DNA of 15,738 nucleotides from RPQK01 sp041946865 (GTDB lineage Bacteria > Acidobacteriota > UBA6911 > RPQK01), in NCBI GenBank assembly GCA_041946865.1, contig JBHGBF010000120.1:1-15738 (forward strand), given 5' to 3'. Position 1 is the first letter of the stretch, and every line of letters starts with the position of its first letter. The translations under genes were made by a program, and so were the position numbers. This document shows, in pieces, positions 1-6,643 of this stretch. The notes beneath the pieces were generated by a model. It searched no databases. It had not been told where the DNA came from and saw only the letters and a program-made list of their open reading frames with translations.

Positions 1-90
1 CATGGTCACTCTCAACCTAATGGTGCGCGCGCCTCAGATCTATCCAAACCGGGCTTTTCGGAGCTAAGCCACAGCAGGACCTGCGTCTGC

Positions 91-110
91 AAAAACCCGC
101 CTGAAGGTGG
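91..110 (-). terminator. weak terminator-like hairpin downstream of uvrB
   Basis: Read on the minus strand, about 75 bases after the uvrB stop, the sequence is CCACC-TTCA-GGCGG followed by GTTTTT. Four G-C pairs with one A-C mismatch precede a run of five T, a poor but recognisable intrinsic terminator layout. A stronger, perfect 7-base-pair stem (CGCCGCG, loop TGGA, CGCGGCG) lies nearer the gene at 132-149 but has no T-run on either strand. The rest of 1-184 shows no credible coding region. Confidence 0.25.
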
Positions 111-184
111 AACTGCAAACGGATCGCGGACCGCCGCGTGGACGCGGCGCCGTGACGTGACTCCAAGTGCGGTGCGTCCGGCGG

Positions 185-2236
185 CTACATTTTGATTTCC
201 AGCTGCTTCAGCTCCTTGATCCGGTCCCGGTATTCGGCCGCTTTCTCGAATTCAAACCGCTGGGCGGCCTTTTTCATCTTGGCTTCGAGATCTTGAATCT
301 CTTTCTCCAACTGGTCGACGGAGGAGTATTTCTCGATCTCTTCAGCGACGATCGGCACTTCGTAGTAATCCAGCCGGGCCATTTCGAGCAGTTGCGCATC
401 AATCGGCTTGAGGATGCTCTGGGGGGTGATGCCGTTTTCCAGGTTATACCTCATCTGGATCTCGCGCCGCCGCTGCGTTTCCTCGATAGCCTTGGCCATC
501 GACCTGGTGATCACGTCGGCGTACATGATGACCTTGCCGTTCAGGTTACGTGCGGCCCTGCCCGCGGTCTGGATCAGAGAGGTCGCGCTTCGCAGATAGC
601 CTTCCTTGTCGGCATCCAGGATAGCGACCAGAGACACTTCTGGCAGATCAAGGCCTTCCCGCAACAGGTTGATGCCGATCAGGACGTCGAATTTGCCCAG
701 CCGCAGATCCTTCAAAATCTTGACCCGATCGAGCGTCTCCACCTCGGAATGCAGATACCGGACAGCCACCCCGACCTCGGTGTAGTACTCGGTTAGTTCT
801 TCAGCCATCCGCTTGGTCAGGGTCGTGACCAGGATCCTCTCCTTCCTGGCGGCCCGCTCGCGGATCTCGGCCAGCAGGTCGTCGATCTGCCCCTTGACCG
901 GACGAACCTCAATTTCCGGGTCGATCAGGCCGGTCGGGCGGATGATCTGTTCGATGATCTCGCCGCCCGACCTTTCCAGCTCGTACGGTCCTGGAGTGGC
1001 TGACACAAAAACGGTCTGCGGCGCCCGCGCCTCGTATTCCTGGAAATTGAGCGGCCGATTGTCCAGGGCTGACGGCAGCCGGAAGCCGTATTTGACCAGG
1101 TTCAGCTTGCGCGACCGGTCGCCCTCGTACATGCCGTGAAGTTGGGGCACGGTGACATGGCTCTCGTCGATGAAAACCAGCGCATCGGGAGGAAGGTAGT
1201 CCAGAAGCGTTGGAGGAGGCTCGCCCGGCTGGCGGCCGGTCAGGTGACGGGAATAGTTCTCGATGCCGCGGCAATATCCGACGCTCTTGATCATCTCGAG
1301 GTCGAACATGGTCCGCTGGTGGACGCGCTGGGCTTCAATCAGCCGTCCTTCCTTTTGCAGCAGGTTGCGGTGCTGCTCCAATTCCTCCCGGATACTTTGC
1401 ACGGCCAGTTCCCAGCGCTTCCGGGGGATGACGTAGTGGGATTTGGGGTAGATAGGCAGGCGCTGGTGCCTCTTCAGAATCTCTCCCGTCACCGGATCAA
1501 ACTGGTAAATGGCTTCGATTTCGTCCCCAAACAGCTCGATCCGGATACCGTAATCCTCGTACGACGGCACGACCTCGATGACGTCGCCCCGGACCCGGAA
1601 CGTGCCTCTGACCAGGTCGTAATCATTCCGATCGTACTGGATTTCGACAAGCTTCTGGAGGATTTCCCGCCGGTTGATCTTCTGGCCCTCTCTCACCATG
1701 AGCAACATCCCGTAGTAGGCCTCCGGCGACCCCAGGCCGTAGATGCAACTGACGCTGGCAACAATGATGCAGTCGCGCCGCTCAAAAAGTGACCGCGTCG
1801 CGGAATGTCGCAACCGGTCAATCTCGTCGTTGATGAGGGCTTCCTTTTCGATATAGGTGTCCGTGGCGGCGATGTAGGCTTCCGGCTGGTAATAGTCGTA
1901 GTAGCTAACGAAGTACTCGACGGCGTTTTCGGGAAAGAAGTTTTTGAATTCCTGGTAAAGCTGGGCCGCCAGGGTCTTGTTGTGGCTCAGGACGAGGGTC
2001 GGCCGGTTCATGACCTCGATGACCTTGGCCATGGTGAACGTCTTGCCCGATCCCGTGACGCCGAGGAGCACCTGGTTGCGCCCGCCGGCTTTCAGCCCGC
2101 GTGTCAACTCGTCTATCGCCCTGGCCTGGTCGGCGCTGGGTTGGAACTGCGAAACCAGGCGGAAGCTGGAAGACAACGACAGGCTGCCCCCGTACGGGAT
2201 TCCGCGATAGGTCATATTTTCGGGTGCATCCGACAC
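185..2236 (-). CDS. uvrB: UvrABC excision nuclease subunit B (UvrB)
   Basis: UvrB is the damage-verifying, helicase-like subunit of cytoplasmic nucleotide excision repair; it is loaded by UvrA and then recruits UvrC. The 683-residue product has the Walker A motif GVTGSGKT (59-66). The beta-hairpin region follows at about 110-150 (SYYDYYQPEAYI, then EIDRLRHSATRS). The Walker B/DEAD-type motif DESH is at 357-360, helicase motif VI (QTAGRAARN) lies in the C-terminal half, and a UVR domain with FEFEKAAEYRDRI sits near the end. All catalytic landmarks are present and the frame is intact. The start is uncertain. The longest frame opens with GTG at 2236; an ATG lies at 2215; a TTG at 2176 aligns exactly with Met1 of E. 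coli UvrB (LSSSFRLVS against MSKPFKLNS). None of the three has a good Shine-Dalgarno sequence. The gene stands alone on its strand and is divergent from its right-hand neighbours. Identity is secure; only the N-terminal 7-20 residues are in doubt. Confidence 0.98.
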   Translation of the reverse strand: MSDAPENMTYRGIPYGGSLSLSSSFRLVSQFQPSADQARAIDELTRGLKAGGRNQVLLGVTGSGKTFTMAKVIEVMNRPTLVLSHNKTLAAQLYQEFKNFFPENAVEYFVSYYDYYQPEAYIAATDTYIEKEALINDEIDRLRHSATRSLFERRDCIIVASVSCIYGLGSPEAYYGMLLMVREGQKINRREILQKLVEIQYDRNDYDLVRGTFRVRGDVIEVVPSYEDYGIRIELFGDEIEAIYQFDPVTGEILKRHQRLPIYPKSHYVIPRKRWELAVQSIREELEQHRNLLQKEGRLIEAQRVHQRTMFDLEMIKSVGYCRGIENYSRHLTGRQPGEPPPTLLDYLPPDALVFIDESHVTVPQLHGMYEGDRSRKLNLVKYGFRLPSALDNRPLNFQEYEARAPQTVFVSATPGPYELERSGGEIIEQIIRPTGLIDPEIEVRPVKGQIDDLLAEIRERAARKERILVTTLTKRMAEELTEYYTEVGVAVRYLHSEVETLDRVKILKDLRLGKFDVLIGINLLREGLDLPEVSLVAILDADKEGYLRSATSLIQTAGRAARNLNGKVIMYADVITRSMAKAIEETQRRREIQMRYNLENGITPQSILKPIDAQLLEMARLDYYEVPIVAEEIEKYSSVDQLEKEIQDLEAKMKKAAQRFEFEKAAEYRDRIKELKQLEIKM

Positions 2237-2244
2237 AACCCTGT

Positions 2245-2250
2245 ATTATA
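2245..2250 (-). promoter_or_regulatory. consensus -10 box (TATAAT) upstream of uvrB
   Basis: On the minus strand the bases 2250 to 2245 read TATAAT, a perfect sigma-70-type -10 hexamer in an otherwise GC-rich stretch. No convincing -35 hexamer is seen 16-18 bases upstream. Transcription would be expected to start near 2238, only about two bases before the GTG at 2236. That implies either a leaderless mRNA or translation from a later start codon. No CTGT-N8-ACAG LexA box of the E. coli type is visible nearby. Confidence 0.4.
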
Positions 2251-2328
2251 CCGCGCTGGGTCGGAAGACCCGTTTCCGGTCCGTCTGGGGCGCTTCTGCC
2301 TGCTCCCACTTTGGCGAATTAGCACAAT

Positions 2329-2344
2329 GGTGAGCAGGCTCACC
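2329..2344. promoter_or_regulatory. 16-base palindrome, possible operator
   Basis: GGTGAGC-AG-GCTCACC is a perfect 7+7 inverted repeat with a two-base centre. It lies in the 144-base divergent intergenic region, 36 bases before the start codon at 2381 and about 90 bases upstream of the uvrB start. A two-base loop makes a poor RNA hairpin, so a dimeric protein-binding site is the likelier reading. The cognate regulator cannot be named from the sequence. Confidence 0.35.
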
Positions 2345-2380
2345 GAAAAATCCAGGCTTGGGCGGTAATTAGGAAACAAC

Positions 2381-2755
2381 ATGTCAAGACAGTCCGGCGA
2401 GGGCAAACTCGGTTGTGTCGTCACGCTTGCTTTAATGGTGGTGTTCCTTTTCATCTGCTTCCGCTCGATCCCGGTCCTGATTGACAAAATGGATTTCGAG
2501 GACCAGCTGGAACGGATCGCGAGCGAAGGCGGGTCCAGGGGGCTGGACGCCGATGTCGTCAGGTCGCAGATCGCGGAACTGGTCAGAAACAAACAGTTCG
2601 AGACCACGCCCGAGAGCATACAGGTGATGAAGAGCGCCGGTAAGGGTGGGGACTTGCGGATCAGCGTCAACTACTGGCGCACCGTCAGTTTCGTTGTCTA
2701 TACCTACACCTTTCGTTTCAGATCCGAAGCCAAGAGCTTTATCGGAACGCTGTAA
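2381..2755 (+). CDS. small single-pass membrane protein of unknown function (DUF4845-like layout)
   Basis: This encodes a 124-residue protein. A short basic, polar N-terminus is followed by one hydrophobic segment at about residues 11-28 (GCVVTLALMVVFLFICF). Then comes IPVLIDKMDFEDQLERIA and a soluble domain of about 95 residues ending in a beta-rich stretch (VNYWRTVSFVVYTYTFRFR). The expected topology is an N-in anchor with the domain outside the cytoplasmic membrane. The layout (anchor, a Val/Ile-Pro-x-x-Ile-Asp motif, a helix, then paired strands) resembles DUF4845-type small proteins, but I cannot show homology by eye. The ATG at 2381 has AGGA at 2371-2374, six bases upstream, which supports the start. 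It lies divergent from uvrB and 121 bases before galE, so it may be monocistronic. No function is proposed. Confidence 0.8.
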   Translation: MSRQSGEGKLGCVVTLALMVVFLFICFRSIPVLIDKMDFEDQLERIASEGGSRGLDADVVRSQIAELVRNKQFETTPESIQVMKSAGKGGDLRISVNYWRTVSFVVYTYTFRFRSEAKSFIGTL

Positions 2756-2876
2756 AATCCTGCCTCAAATAGACTAACATTTGTAAGAATCGCCTCCCGG
2801 CGGGTCCGCGCCCGAGGGTGGCGGTCTCATGTCTGGTGTTTTCGCGCGTTGATTGTCCGATTTTCAGGTGAAGAAC

Positions 2877-3851
2877 ATGCAGTCATGTCTGGTGACCGGA
2901 GGAGCAGGTTATATCGGCAGCCACACAGTGGCGGAATTGGCCAGGCGGGGCTATCGCCCGGTGGTGGTCGATAATCTGAGCGAAGGACATCGTGAGGCCG
3001 TCGTCGGTGTCCCCCTTGAGATTGTCGATCTCGGTGACGAAAACGGCTTGGATCAGGTCTTTCAGACGCACCACGTCGAGGCTGTTATCCATTTTGCCGG
3101 CCTCTGCTACGTGGGCGAATCCGTGATCAATCCCCGCCTCTATTTCGAGCGGAATCTGGGGGACGCCCTGACGCTCCTGCGGGTCATGCTGCGTTACGAC
3201 GTCAAGAGGTTCATCCTGTCTTCGACGTGTGCGACCTACGGGAACCCGGTGCGAGTGCCGATTGACGAGGCCCATCCGCAAGATCCGGTCAACCCTTACG
3301 GCGAAACGAAGTATTTCCTTGAGAGAATCCTGCGGGATTACGACCGGGCTTACGGGCTTCGTTTCGTGGCGTTGCGGTACTTCAATGCGGCAGGGGCCAG
3401 TCGCGATAACCGGGTCGGTGAGTCACACGATCCTGAGACCCACCTCATTCCGCGGGTCTTGCAGGCGGCCAAGAACGGCGGTGCGATTGACGTTTACGGG
3501 GAGGACTACCCGACTCCGGACGGCAGCTGTATTCGGGACTATGTCCACGTGGAGGATCTGGCTACGGCGCATGTTGCGGCGCTCGAATGGCTTTCAACAG
3601 CCGATCGCAGCGATGCCTTTAACCTGGGCACTGGCCAGGGGTACTCGGTCAAGGAAGTGATCGAGGCGGCAAGAAAGATCACGGGTTGTTCAGTACGCGT
3701 CAACGTGGCGCCGCGAAGGGCCGGCGATCCACCGGCGCTCGTCGCCGACGCGCAAAAGGCCTATCGGACGCTGAATTGGAAACCTGAGCATTCGGACTTG
3801 GACACGGTAATACGGACGGCCTGGCAGTGGGAACTGAACCGCAGGTACTGA
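2877..3851 (+). CDS. galE: UDP-glucose 4-epimerase (GalE)
   Basis: This cytoplasmic extended short-chain dehydrogenase interconverts UDP-glucose and UDP-galactose with tightly bound NAD, feeding galactose metabolism and surface polysaccharide synthesis. The 324-residue product has the Rossmann fingerprint GGAGYIGSH (8-16) and IHFAGLCYVGESV (71-83). The SST triad segment is at 115-117, and the catalytic pair is Tyr141/Lys145 in YGETK. RYFNAAGA (167-174) and the sugar-binding DGSCIRDYVHVEDLA are also typical. The length is normal for GalE (about 320-340). The ATG at 2877 is preferred because AGGTG at 2866-2870 sits six bases upstream; a longer frame could open at TTG 2853, but the extra eight residues precede the usual start of the Rossmann fold. 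The related decarboxylase gene follows 73 bases later, suggesting joint transcription. Related epimerases can also act on N-acetylated sugars, so substrate range is inferred. Confidence 0.93.
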   Translation: MQSCLVTGGAGYIGSHTVAELARRGYRPVVVDNLSEGHREAVVGVPLEIVDLGDENGLDQVFQTHHVEAVIHFAGLCYVGESVINPRLYFERNLGDALTLLRVMLRYDVKRFILSSTCATYGNPVRVPIDEAHPQDPVNPYGETKYFLERILRDYDRAYGLRFVALRYFNAAGASRDNRVGESHDPETHLIPRVLQAAKNGGAIDVYGEDYPTPDGSCIRDYVHVEDLATAHVAALEWLSTADRSDAFNLGTGQGYSVKEVIEAARKITGCSVRVNVAPRRAGDPPALVADAQKAYRTLNWKPEHSDLDTVIRTAWQWELNRRY

Positions 3852-3860
3852 CGCGGGGGC

Positions 3861-3909
3861 GATGGCGTTGTCGCCATCCAAAAGGCTGCCCGCTTCCAGG
3901 GACGGGCGG
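3861..3909 (+). other. two tandem hairpins between the epimerase and decarboxylase genes
   Basis: The first is a perfect 7-base-pair stem: GATGGCG (3861-3867), loop TTGT, CGCCATC (3872-3878). The second pairs CTGCCCG (3886-3892) with CGGGCGG (3903-3909) around a 10-base loop, with one G-T pair. Neither is followed by a T-run, so they are not ordinary intrinsic terminators. They could protect transcript ends or tune expression between the two genes. Confidence 0.4.
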
Positions 3910-3924
3910 CGGCAGTGAGGGGCT

Positions 3925-4881
3925 ATGAGGATTCTCGTCACGGGCGGAGCGGGTTTTATTGGAAGCCATCTTTGCAGTTTTCTTCTCGAAAAAGGCCATG
4001 AGGTGATGTGTCTCGACAACCTCTTTTCAGGGTCGAAACGCAACATTTACCGGTTTACGAACAATCCCCACTTCGAGTTCATCCGCCACGATGTGACCAT
4101 TCCCATCACCATCGAGGCCGATCAGATCTATAACCTGGCCTGCCCGGCATCTCCGGTTCATTACCAGGTGAACCCGGTGAAGACGGTGAAGACGAACGTC
4201 ATGGGCACGATCAACATGCTCGGAATCGCGAAGCGCGTGAAGGCGCGGATCCTTCAGGCAAGCACGTCGGAAGTGTACGGGGATCCGACCATTCACCCTC
4301 AGCGTGAGGATTACTGGGGAAACGTGAATCCGATTGGTCCTCGCAGCTGCTATGACGAGGGGAAACGCCTGGCGGAGACGCTGATGATGGACTATCGCCG
4401 CCAGAACGGCGTCGATGTCCGGATCGCCCGTATCTTCAATACCTACGGGCCCTGCATGTGGGAGAAAGACGGGCGTGTGGTCAGCAACTTCATCGTCCAG
4501 GCCCTGACCGGCAAACCGCTGACGATCTACGGCGATGGCACTCAGACCCGGTCCTTCTGCTACGTGTCGGACCTGGTGCGTGGTCTGGAGACGCTCATGG
4601 AAACGCCCGGCCTCACCGGTCCGATAAATCTGGGGAACCCCGAGGAGTTCACCATGCTCCAGTTGGCGGAACTGGTCCGTGAAATGACCGGAACGAGCTC
4701 CGAAATCCGCTACGAGCCGCTGCCCGAGGATGATCCGGTTCGCCGCCGGCCGGATATCACGCTGGCCAGGCGGTTGCTTGGTTGGGAACCGACGGTCCCA
4801 CTGCGCGAAGGCTTGCGCCTGACCATCGACTACTTTGATCGGCTGCTGAGCGAGCAGAAAGCAGTCACGTCCACGACGTAA
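3925..4881 (+). CDS. UDP-glucuronate decarboxylase (UDP-xylose synthase)
   Basis: This NAD-dependent extended SDR enzyme oxidises and decarboxylates UDP-glucuronate, then reduces the 4-keto intermediate to UDP-xylose, a donor for surface glycans. Family hallmarks over its 318 residues are GGAGFIGSHL (7-16), YNLACPASPVHYQ (69-81) and ASTSEVYGDP (112-121). They continue with EDYWGNVNPIGPRSCYDEGKR (starting at 128), with catalytic Tyr143 and Lys147 and active-site Ser115/Glu116, then RIFNTYGP and DGRVVSNFIVQAL (182-194). The ACPASP and DGRVVSNF signatures separate it from dTDP-glucose dehydratases and from GalE. Cys177 stands where most relatives I know have Arg (GPRM), a position next to rather than within the catalytic set. 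The GAGG at 3917-3920 is four bases before the ATG, a short spacing. With the upstream epimerase it forms a sugar-nucleotide pair; no glycosyltransferase is adjacent. Confidence 0.92.
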   Translation: MRILVTGGAGFIGSHLCSFLLEKGHEVMCLDNLFSGSKRNIYRFTNNPHFEFIRHDVTIPITIEADQIYNLACPASPVHYQVNPVKTVKTNVMGTINMLGIAKRVKARILQASTSEVYGDPTIHPQREDYWGNVNPIGPRSCYDEGKRLAETLMMDYRRQNGVDVRIARIFNTYGPCMWEKDGRVVSNFIVQALTGKPLTIYGDGTQTRSFCYVSDLVRGLETLMETPGLTGPINLGNPEEFTMLQLAELVREMTGTSSEIRYEPLPEDDPVRRRPDITLARRLLGWEPTVPLREGLRLTIDYFDRLLSEQKAVTSTT

Positions 4882-4979
4882 CGGCGTTTCCGCCCGTTGC
4901 TGACTCTACCGGTTCGGGCGCCAACTGCTGATTAATTTTTAAACACCCCATCTGCTGGCCGTCATTCCTGAAGTTCAGT

Positions 4980-5009
4980 TTGCGGGCCGCGTATTTGCTT
5001 TGCTAGAAT
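4980..5009 (+). promoter_or_regulatory. candidate sigma-70-type promoter of the nuo operon
   Basis: TTGCGG (4980-4985) is followed after 18 bases by TAGAAT (5004-5009), and the three bases before the -10 are TGC, an extended -10 motif. An AT-rich patch (ATTAATTTTTAAA, 4931-4943) lies farther upstream. Initiation near 5016 would leave a short leader carrying the GGAGG at 5020-5024 used by nuoA. This 151-base gap (4882-5032) separates the sugar-nucleotide genes from nuoA and is the only obvious place for an operon promoter. Confidence 0.5.
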
Positions 5010-5032
5010 ACCTTCCCTTGGAGGCTTAGGCT

Positions 5033-5389
5033 GTGCTGGCAGGGTATATTCCCATCTTGATTTTCATCGTGGTTGCGACTTTGATCCCTGTGTTGGCTCT
5101 TGCAGTGGGCCGATTATTCAGGCCTTTCCAACCGCATCCGAACAAGCGTTCGCCTTACGAATGCGGTGTCGAGCCTACGGGCGATGCCCGGGAACGGTTC
5201 TCGGTGCGTTTCTACGTCATAGCCATTTTATTTGTCATTTTTGACGTCGAGACTATTTTCCTTTTCCCCTGGGCCGTTATTTACGGTCGCCTGGCCCTTT
5301 TCGGTTTCATCGAGATGATGATCTTCCTGGGAATCCTGATCGTCGGCTTTTTCTACGTTTGGAAGAAAGGAGCCTTGGAGTGGGCGTAG
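5033..5389 (+). CDS. nuoA: NADH-quinone oxidoreductase subunit A (NuoA)
   Basis: This is a small membrane-arm subunit of complex I, the ND3 homologue, placed beside the quinone cavity. The 118-residue product has three hydrophobic segments (about 5-28, 61-82 and 86-109). The long loop after the first carries SPYECGVEP (40-48) with the conserved Cys44. The second helix starts RFYVIAILFVIFDVETIFL, with the family's conserved Asp71 and Glu73. Translation starts at GTG 5033, eight bases after GGAGG (5020-5024). It is the first gene of the operon and overlaps nuoB by 10 bases, so their translation is probably coupled. Length is normal for the family. Confidence 0.97.
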   Translation: MLAGYIPILIFIVVATLIPVLALAVGRLFRPFQPHPNKRSPYECGVEPTGDARERFSVRFYVIAILFVIFDVETIFLFPWAVIYGRLALFGFIEMMIFLGILIVGFFYVWKKGALEWA

Positions 5390-5880
5390 GCGATCCGGAG
5401 AGCAGGCCGGGCATCATTACCACCACGGTCGATGCCCTTTTCAACTGGGCCAGAAAATCTTCTCTCTGGCCGATGACGTTCGGCTTGGCCTGTTGTGCCA
5501 TCGAGATGATGGCCACAGGCGCATCCCGCTTTGATATCGACCGGTTCGGGTGGGGACTTTTCAGACCCTCCCCGCGCCAGTCCGACCTCATCATCGTGTC
5601 CGGGACAGTCACACTGAAGATGGCGGAAGCGATACAAAAGCTTTACGACCAGATGCCTGATCCGAAATGGGTGGTGGCAATGGGCGCTTGCGCCAGTGTG
5701 GGCGGGCCTTTTGACACGTACTCTACGCTTCAAGGGGTTGACAAGATTGTCCCGGTCGATGTTTATATCCCCGGCTGCCCGCCGCGGCCGGAGGCGCTTC
5801 TGTACGGCTTGATGCGGCTTCAGGACAAGATCGACCAGATGAGCATCAGCCGTAAACAGGAAGAATTCATAGCCGGCTGA
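5380..5880 (+). CDS. nuoB: NADH-quinone oxidoreductase subunit B (NuoB)
   Basis: NuoB carries the terminal iron-sulfur cluster N2, which hands electrons to quinone at the interface with NuoD. The predicted ligands are all present: tandem Cys38-Cys39 in FGLACCAIEMM, Cys104 in GACAS, and Cys133 in PGCPPRPEALLYGL. The GTG at 5380 is preferred because AAAGGAG (5366-5372) lies seven bases upstream. The reading frame extends back to a TTG at 5359, but that lacks any ribosome site and adds residues inside the nuoA coding end. The product is 166 residues, normal for the family. It ends with TGA at 5880, and a candidate small ORF follows after 16 bases. Confidence 0.97.
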   Translation: MGVGDPESRPGIITTTVDALFNWARKSSLWPMTFGLACCAIEMMATGASRFDIDRFGWGLFRPSPRQSDLIIVSGTVTLKMAEAIQKLYDQMPDPKWVVAMGACASVGGPFDTYSTLQGVDKIVPVDVYIPGCPPRPEALLYGLMRLQDKIDQMSISRKQEEFIAG

Positions 5881-5896
5881 CAAGACGGGGGACGGA

Positions 5897-6001
5897 GTGG
5901 TTAGCGCGGACAACCGTGGACCGGAGTGGCTGGTCTACCTCATCAACGTTGTCCACCCTGATCCTGAAAAGCGGTTGGCGCATTCTCAGGTTAGAAGATG
6001 A
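5897..6001 (+). CDS. candidate 34-residue small ORF between nuoB and nuoC
   Basis: A GTG at 5897 opens a frame of 34 codons (VVSADNRGPEWLVYLINVVH, then PDPEKRLAHSQVRR) closing with TGA at 5999-6001. The stop overlaps the nuoC ATG as ATGA, the same arrangement as the nuoD-nuoH junction. A G-rich stretch (GGGGG, 5887-5891) lies five bases before the GTG. It starts 16 bases after the nuoB stop and so fills almost the whole 117-base gap. About 60 percent of codons end in G or C by hand count, compatible with coding but not proof. The product is mixed amphipathic with no signal or membrane segment, and I recognise no family. It may instead be a non-productive coupling ORF or chance. Homologues or ribosome profiling would decide. 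Confidence 0.3.
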   Translation: MVSADNRGPEWLVYLINVVHPDPEKRLAHSQVRR

Positions 6002-6642
6002 ACGAAGAAGACAAACCAGGGCAACCTGCACCAGCAGGGCCGGCGGCTCCGGCCGGCGGCTCTGAGGTGAAGGAGGCCAGGCCGAAGCCGGTCGCAGCGA
6101 AGAAGCCGCCGGTCAAGAAGGGTCCTTCCTACGAAGACCTGACGGGCGACCTGCTGCTCAAGGATTTGCGCGAGCGATTCCCGAACGGTGTTCTCTCGGG
6201 GCAGTCTTTTCTGGGGCAGCCGATCTACACCGTAACTCTCGAGGTGCTGCCCGACGTCATGCTGTATCTCAGGCAAAGCGATCAGTGGGCCTTCAACTAC
6301 CTGGTGGACGTGACCTGCCTGGATTACCTCGGCGACGAGAAGCGCTTCTGCATGGTCTATCACCTCTATTCGTACAAGTCCGGGCAGATCATCCGCATCA
6401 AAGCCCGGGCGGCTGCCGGCCAGATGGTGCCCTCGATGTCCCCGATCTGGCGCACAGCCGATTGGCTTGAAAGGGAGGTGTACGACATGTTTGGGGTCGA
6501 GTTTTCGGGCCATCCGGATCTCCGCCGCATCCTGCTGCCTGACGACTGGGTGGGATATCCGTTGCGCAAAGACTACGACATCAAGTTGCAGGATCAGGCC
6601 TGGATAAGAAACCACCTGCGGATACGAAAGGTGCCCGAGTAG
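5998..6642 (+). CDS. nuoC: NADH-quinone oxidoreductase subunit C (NuoC) with a Pro/Ala/Lys-rich N-terminal tail
   Basis: NuoC is the 30-kDa-type peripheral-arm subunit that packs against NuoD and NuoB near the quinone site; it has no redox centre. The conserved domain runs from about residue 48 to 214 and includes YLVDVTCLDY (101-110), YHLYSY, and the signature WLEREVYDMFGVEFSGHPDL (156-175) followed by RRILLPDDWVGYPLRKDY. Residues 1-44 are a low-complexity, probably disordered tail rich in Pro, Ala, Gly and Lys (PAPAGPAAPAG, KPVAAKKPPVKKGP) with no counterpart in the standard domain. A TAG at 5992 rules out a longer start. The ATG at 5998 has only a weak ribosome site, so it may depend on translation reaching the overlapping upstream stop. 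An in-frame GTG at 6067 (codon 24) is a less likely alternative. NuoC and NuoD are separate here, not fused. Confidence 0.95.
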   Translation: MNEEDKPGQPAPAGPAAPAGGSEVKEARPKPVAAKKPPVKKGPSYEDLTGDLLLKDLRERFPNGVLSGQSFLGQPIYTVTLEVLPDVMLYLRQSDQWAFNYLVDVTCLDYLGDEKRFCMVYHLYSYKSGQIIRIKARAAAGQMVPSMSPIWRTADWLEREVYDMFGVEFSGHPDLRRILLPDDWVGYPLRKDYDIKLQDQAWIRNHLRIRKVPE

Positions 6643-6643
6643 T

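Noticed and set aside
2237..2380. Possible SOS (LexA) box ahead of uvrB
   Set aside because: No CTGT-N8-ACAG, GAAC-N4-GTTC or direct GTTC-N7-GTTC pattern was found by eye in the divergent region.
2829..2852. Seven-codon leader-like ORF (MSGVFAR) ahead of galE
   Set aside because: It has a weak ribosome site, no run of regulatory codons and no attenuator pair. A frame this short is expected by chance.
4882..4900. Terminator after the decarboxylase gene
   Set aside because: GGCG-TTTC-CGCC gives only a 4-pair stem with no adjacent T-run; too weak to annotate.
5359..5379. TTG at 5359 as the nuoB start
   Set aside because: It has no ribosome site, whereas the in-frame GTG at 5380 has AAAGGAG at good spacing and gives the usual NuoB N-terminus.
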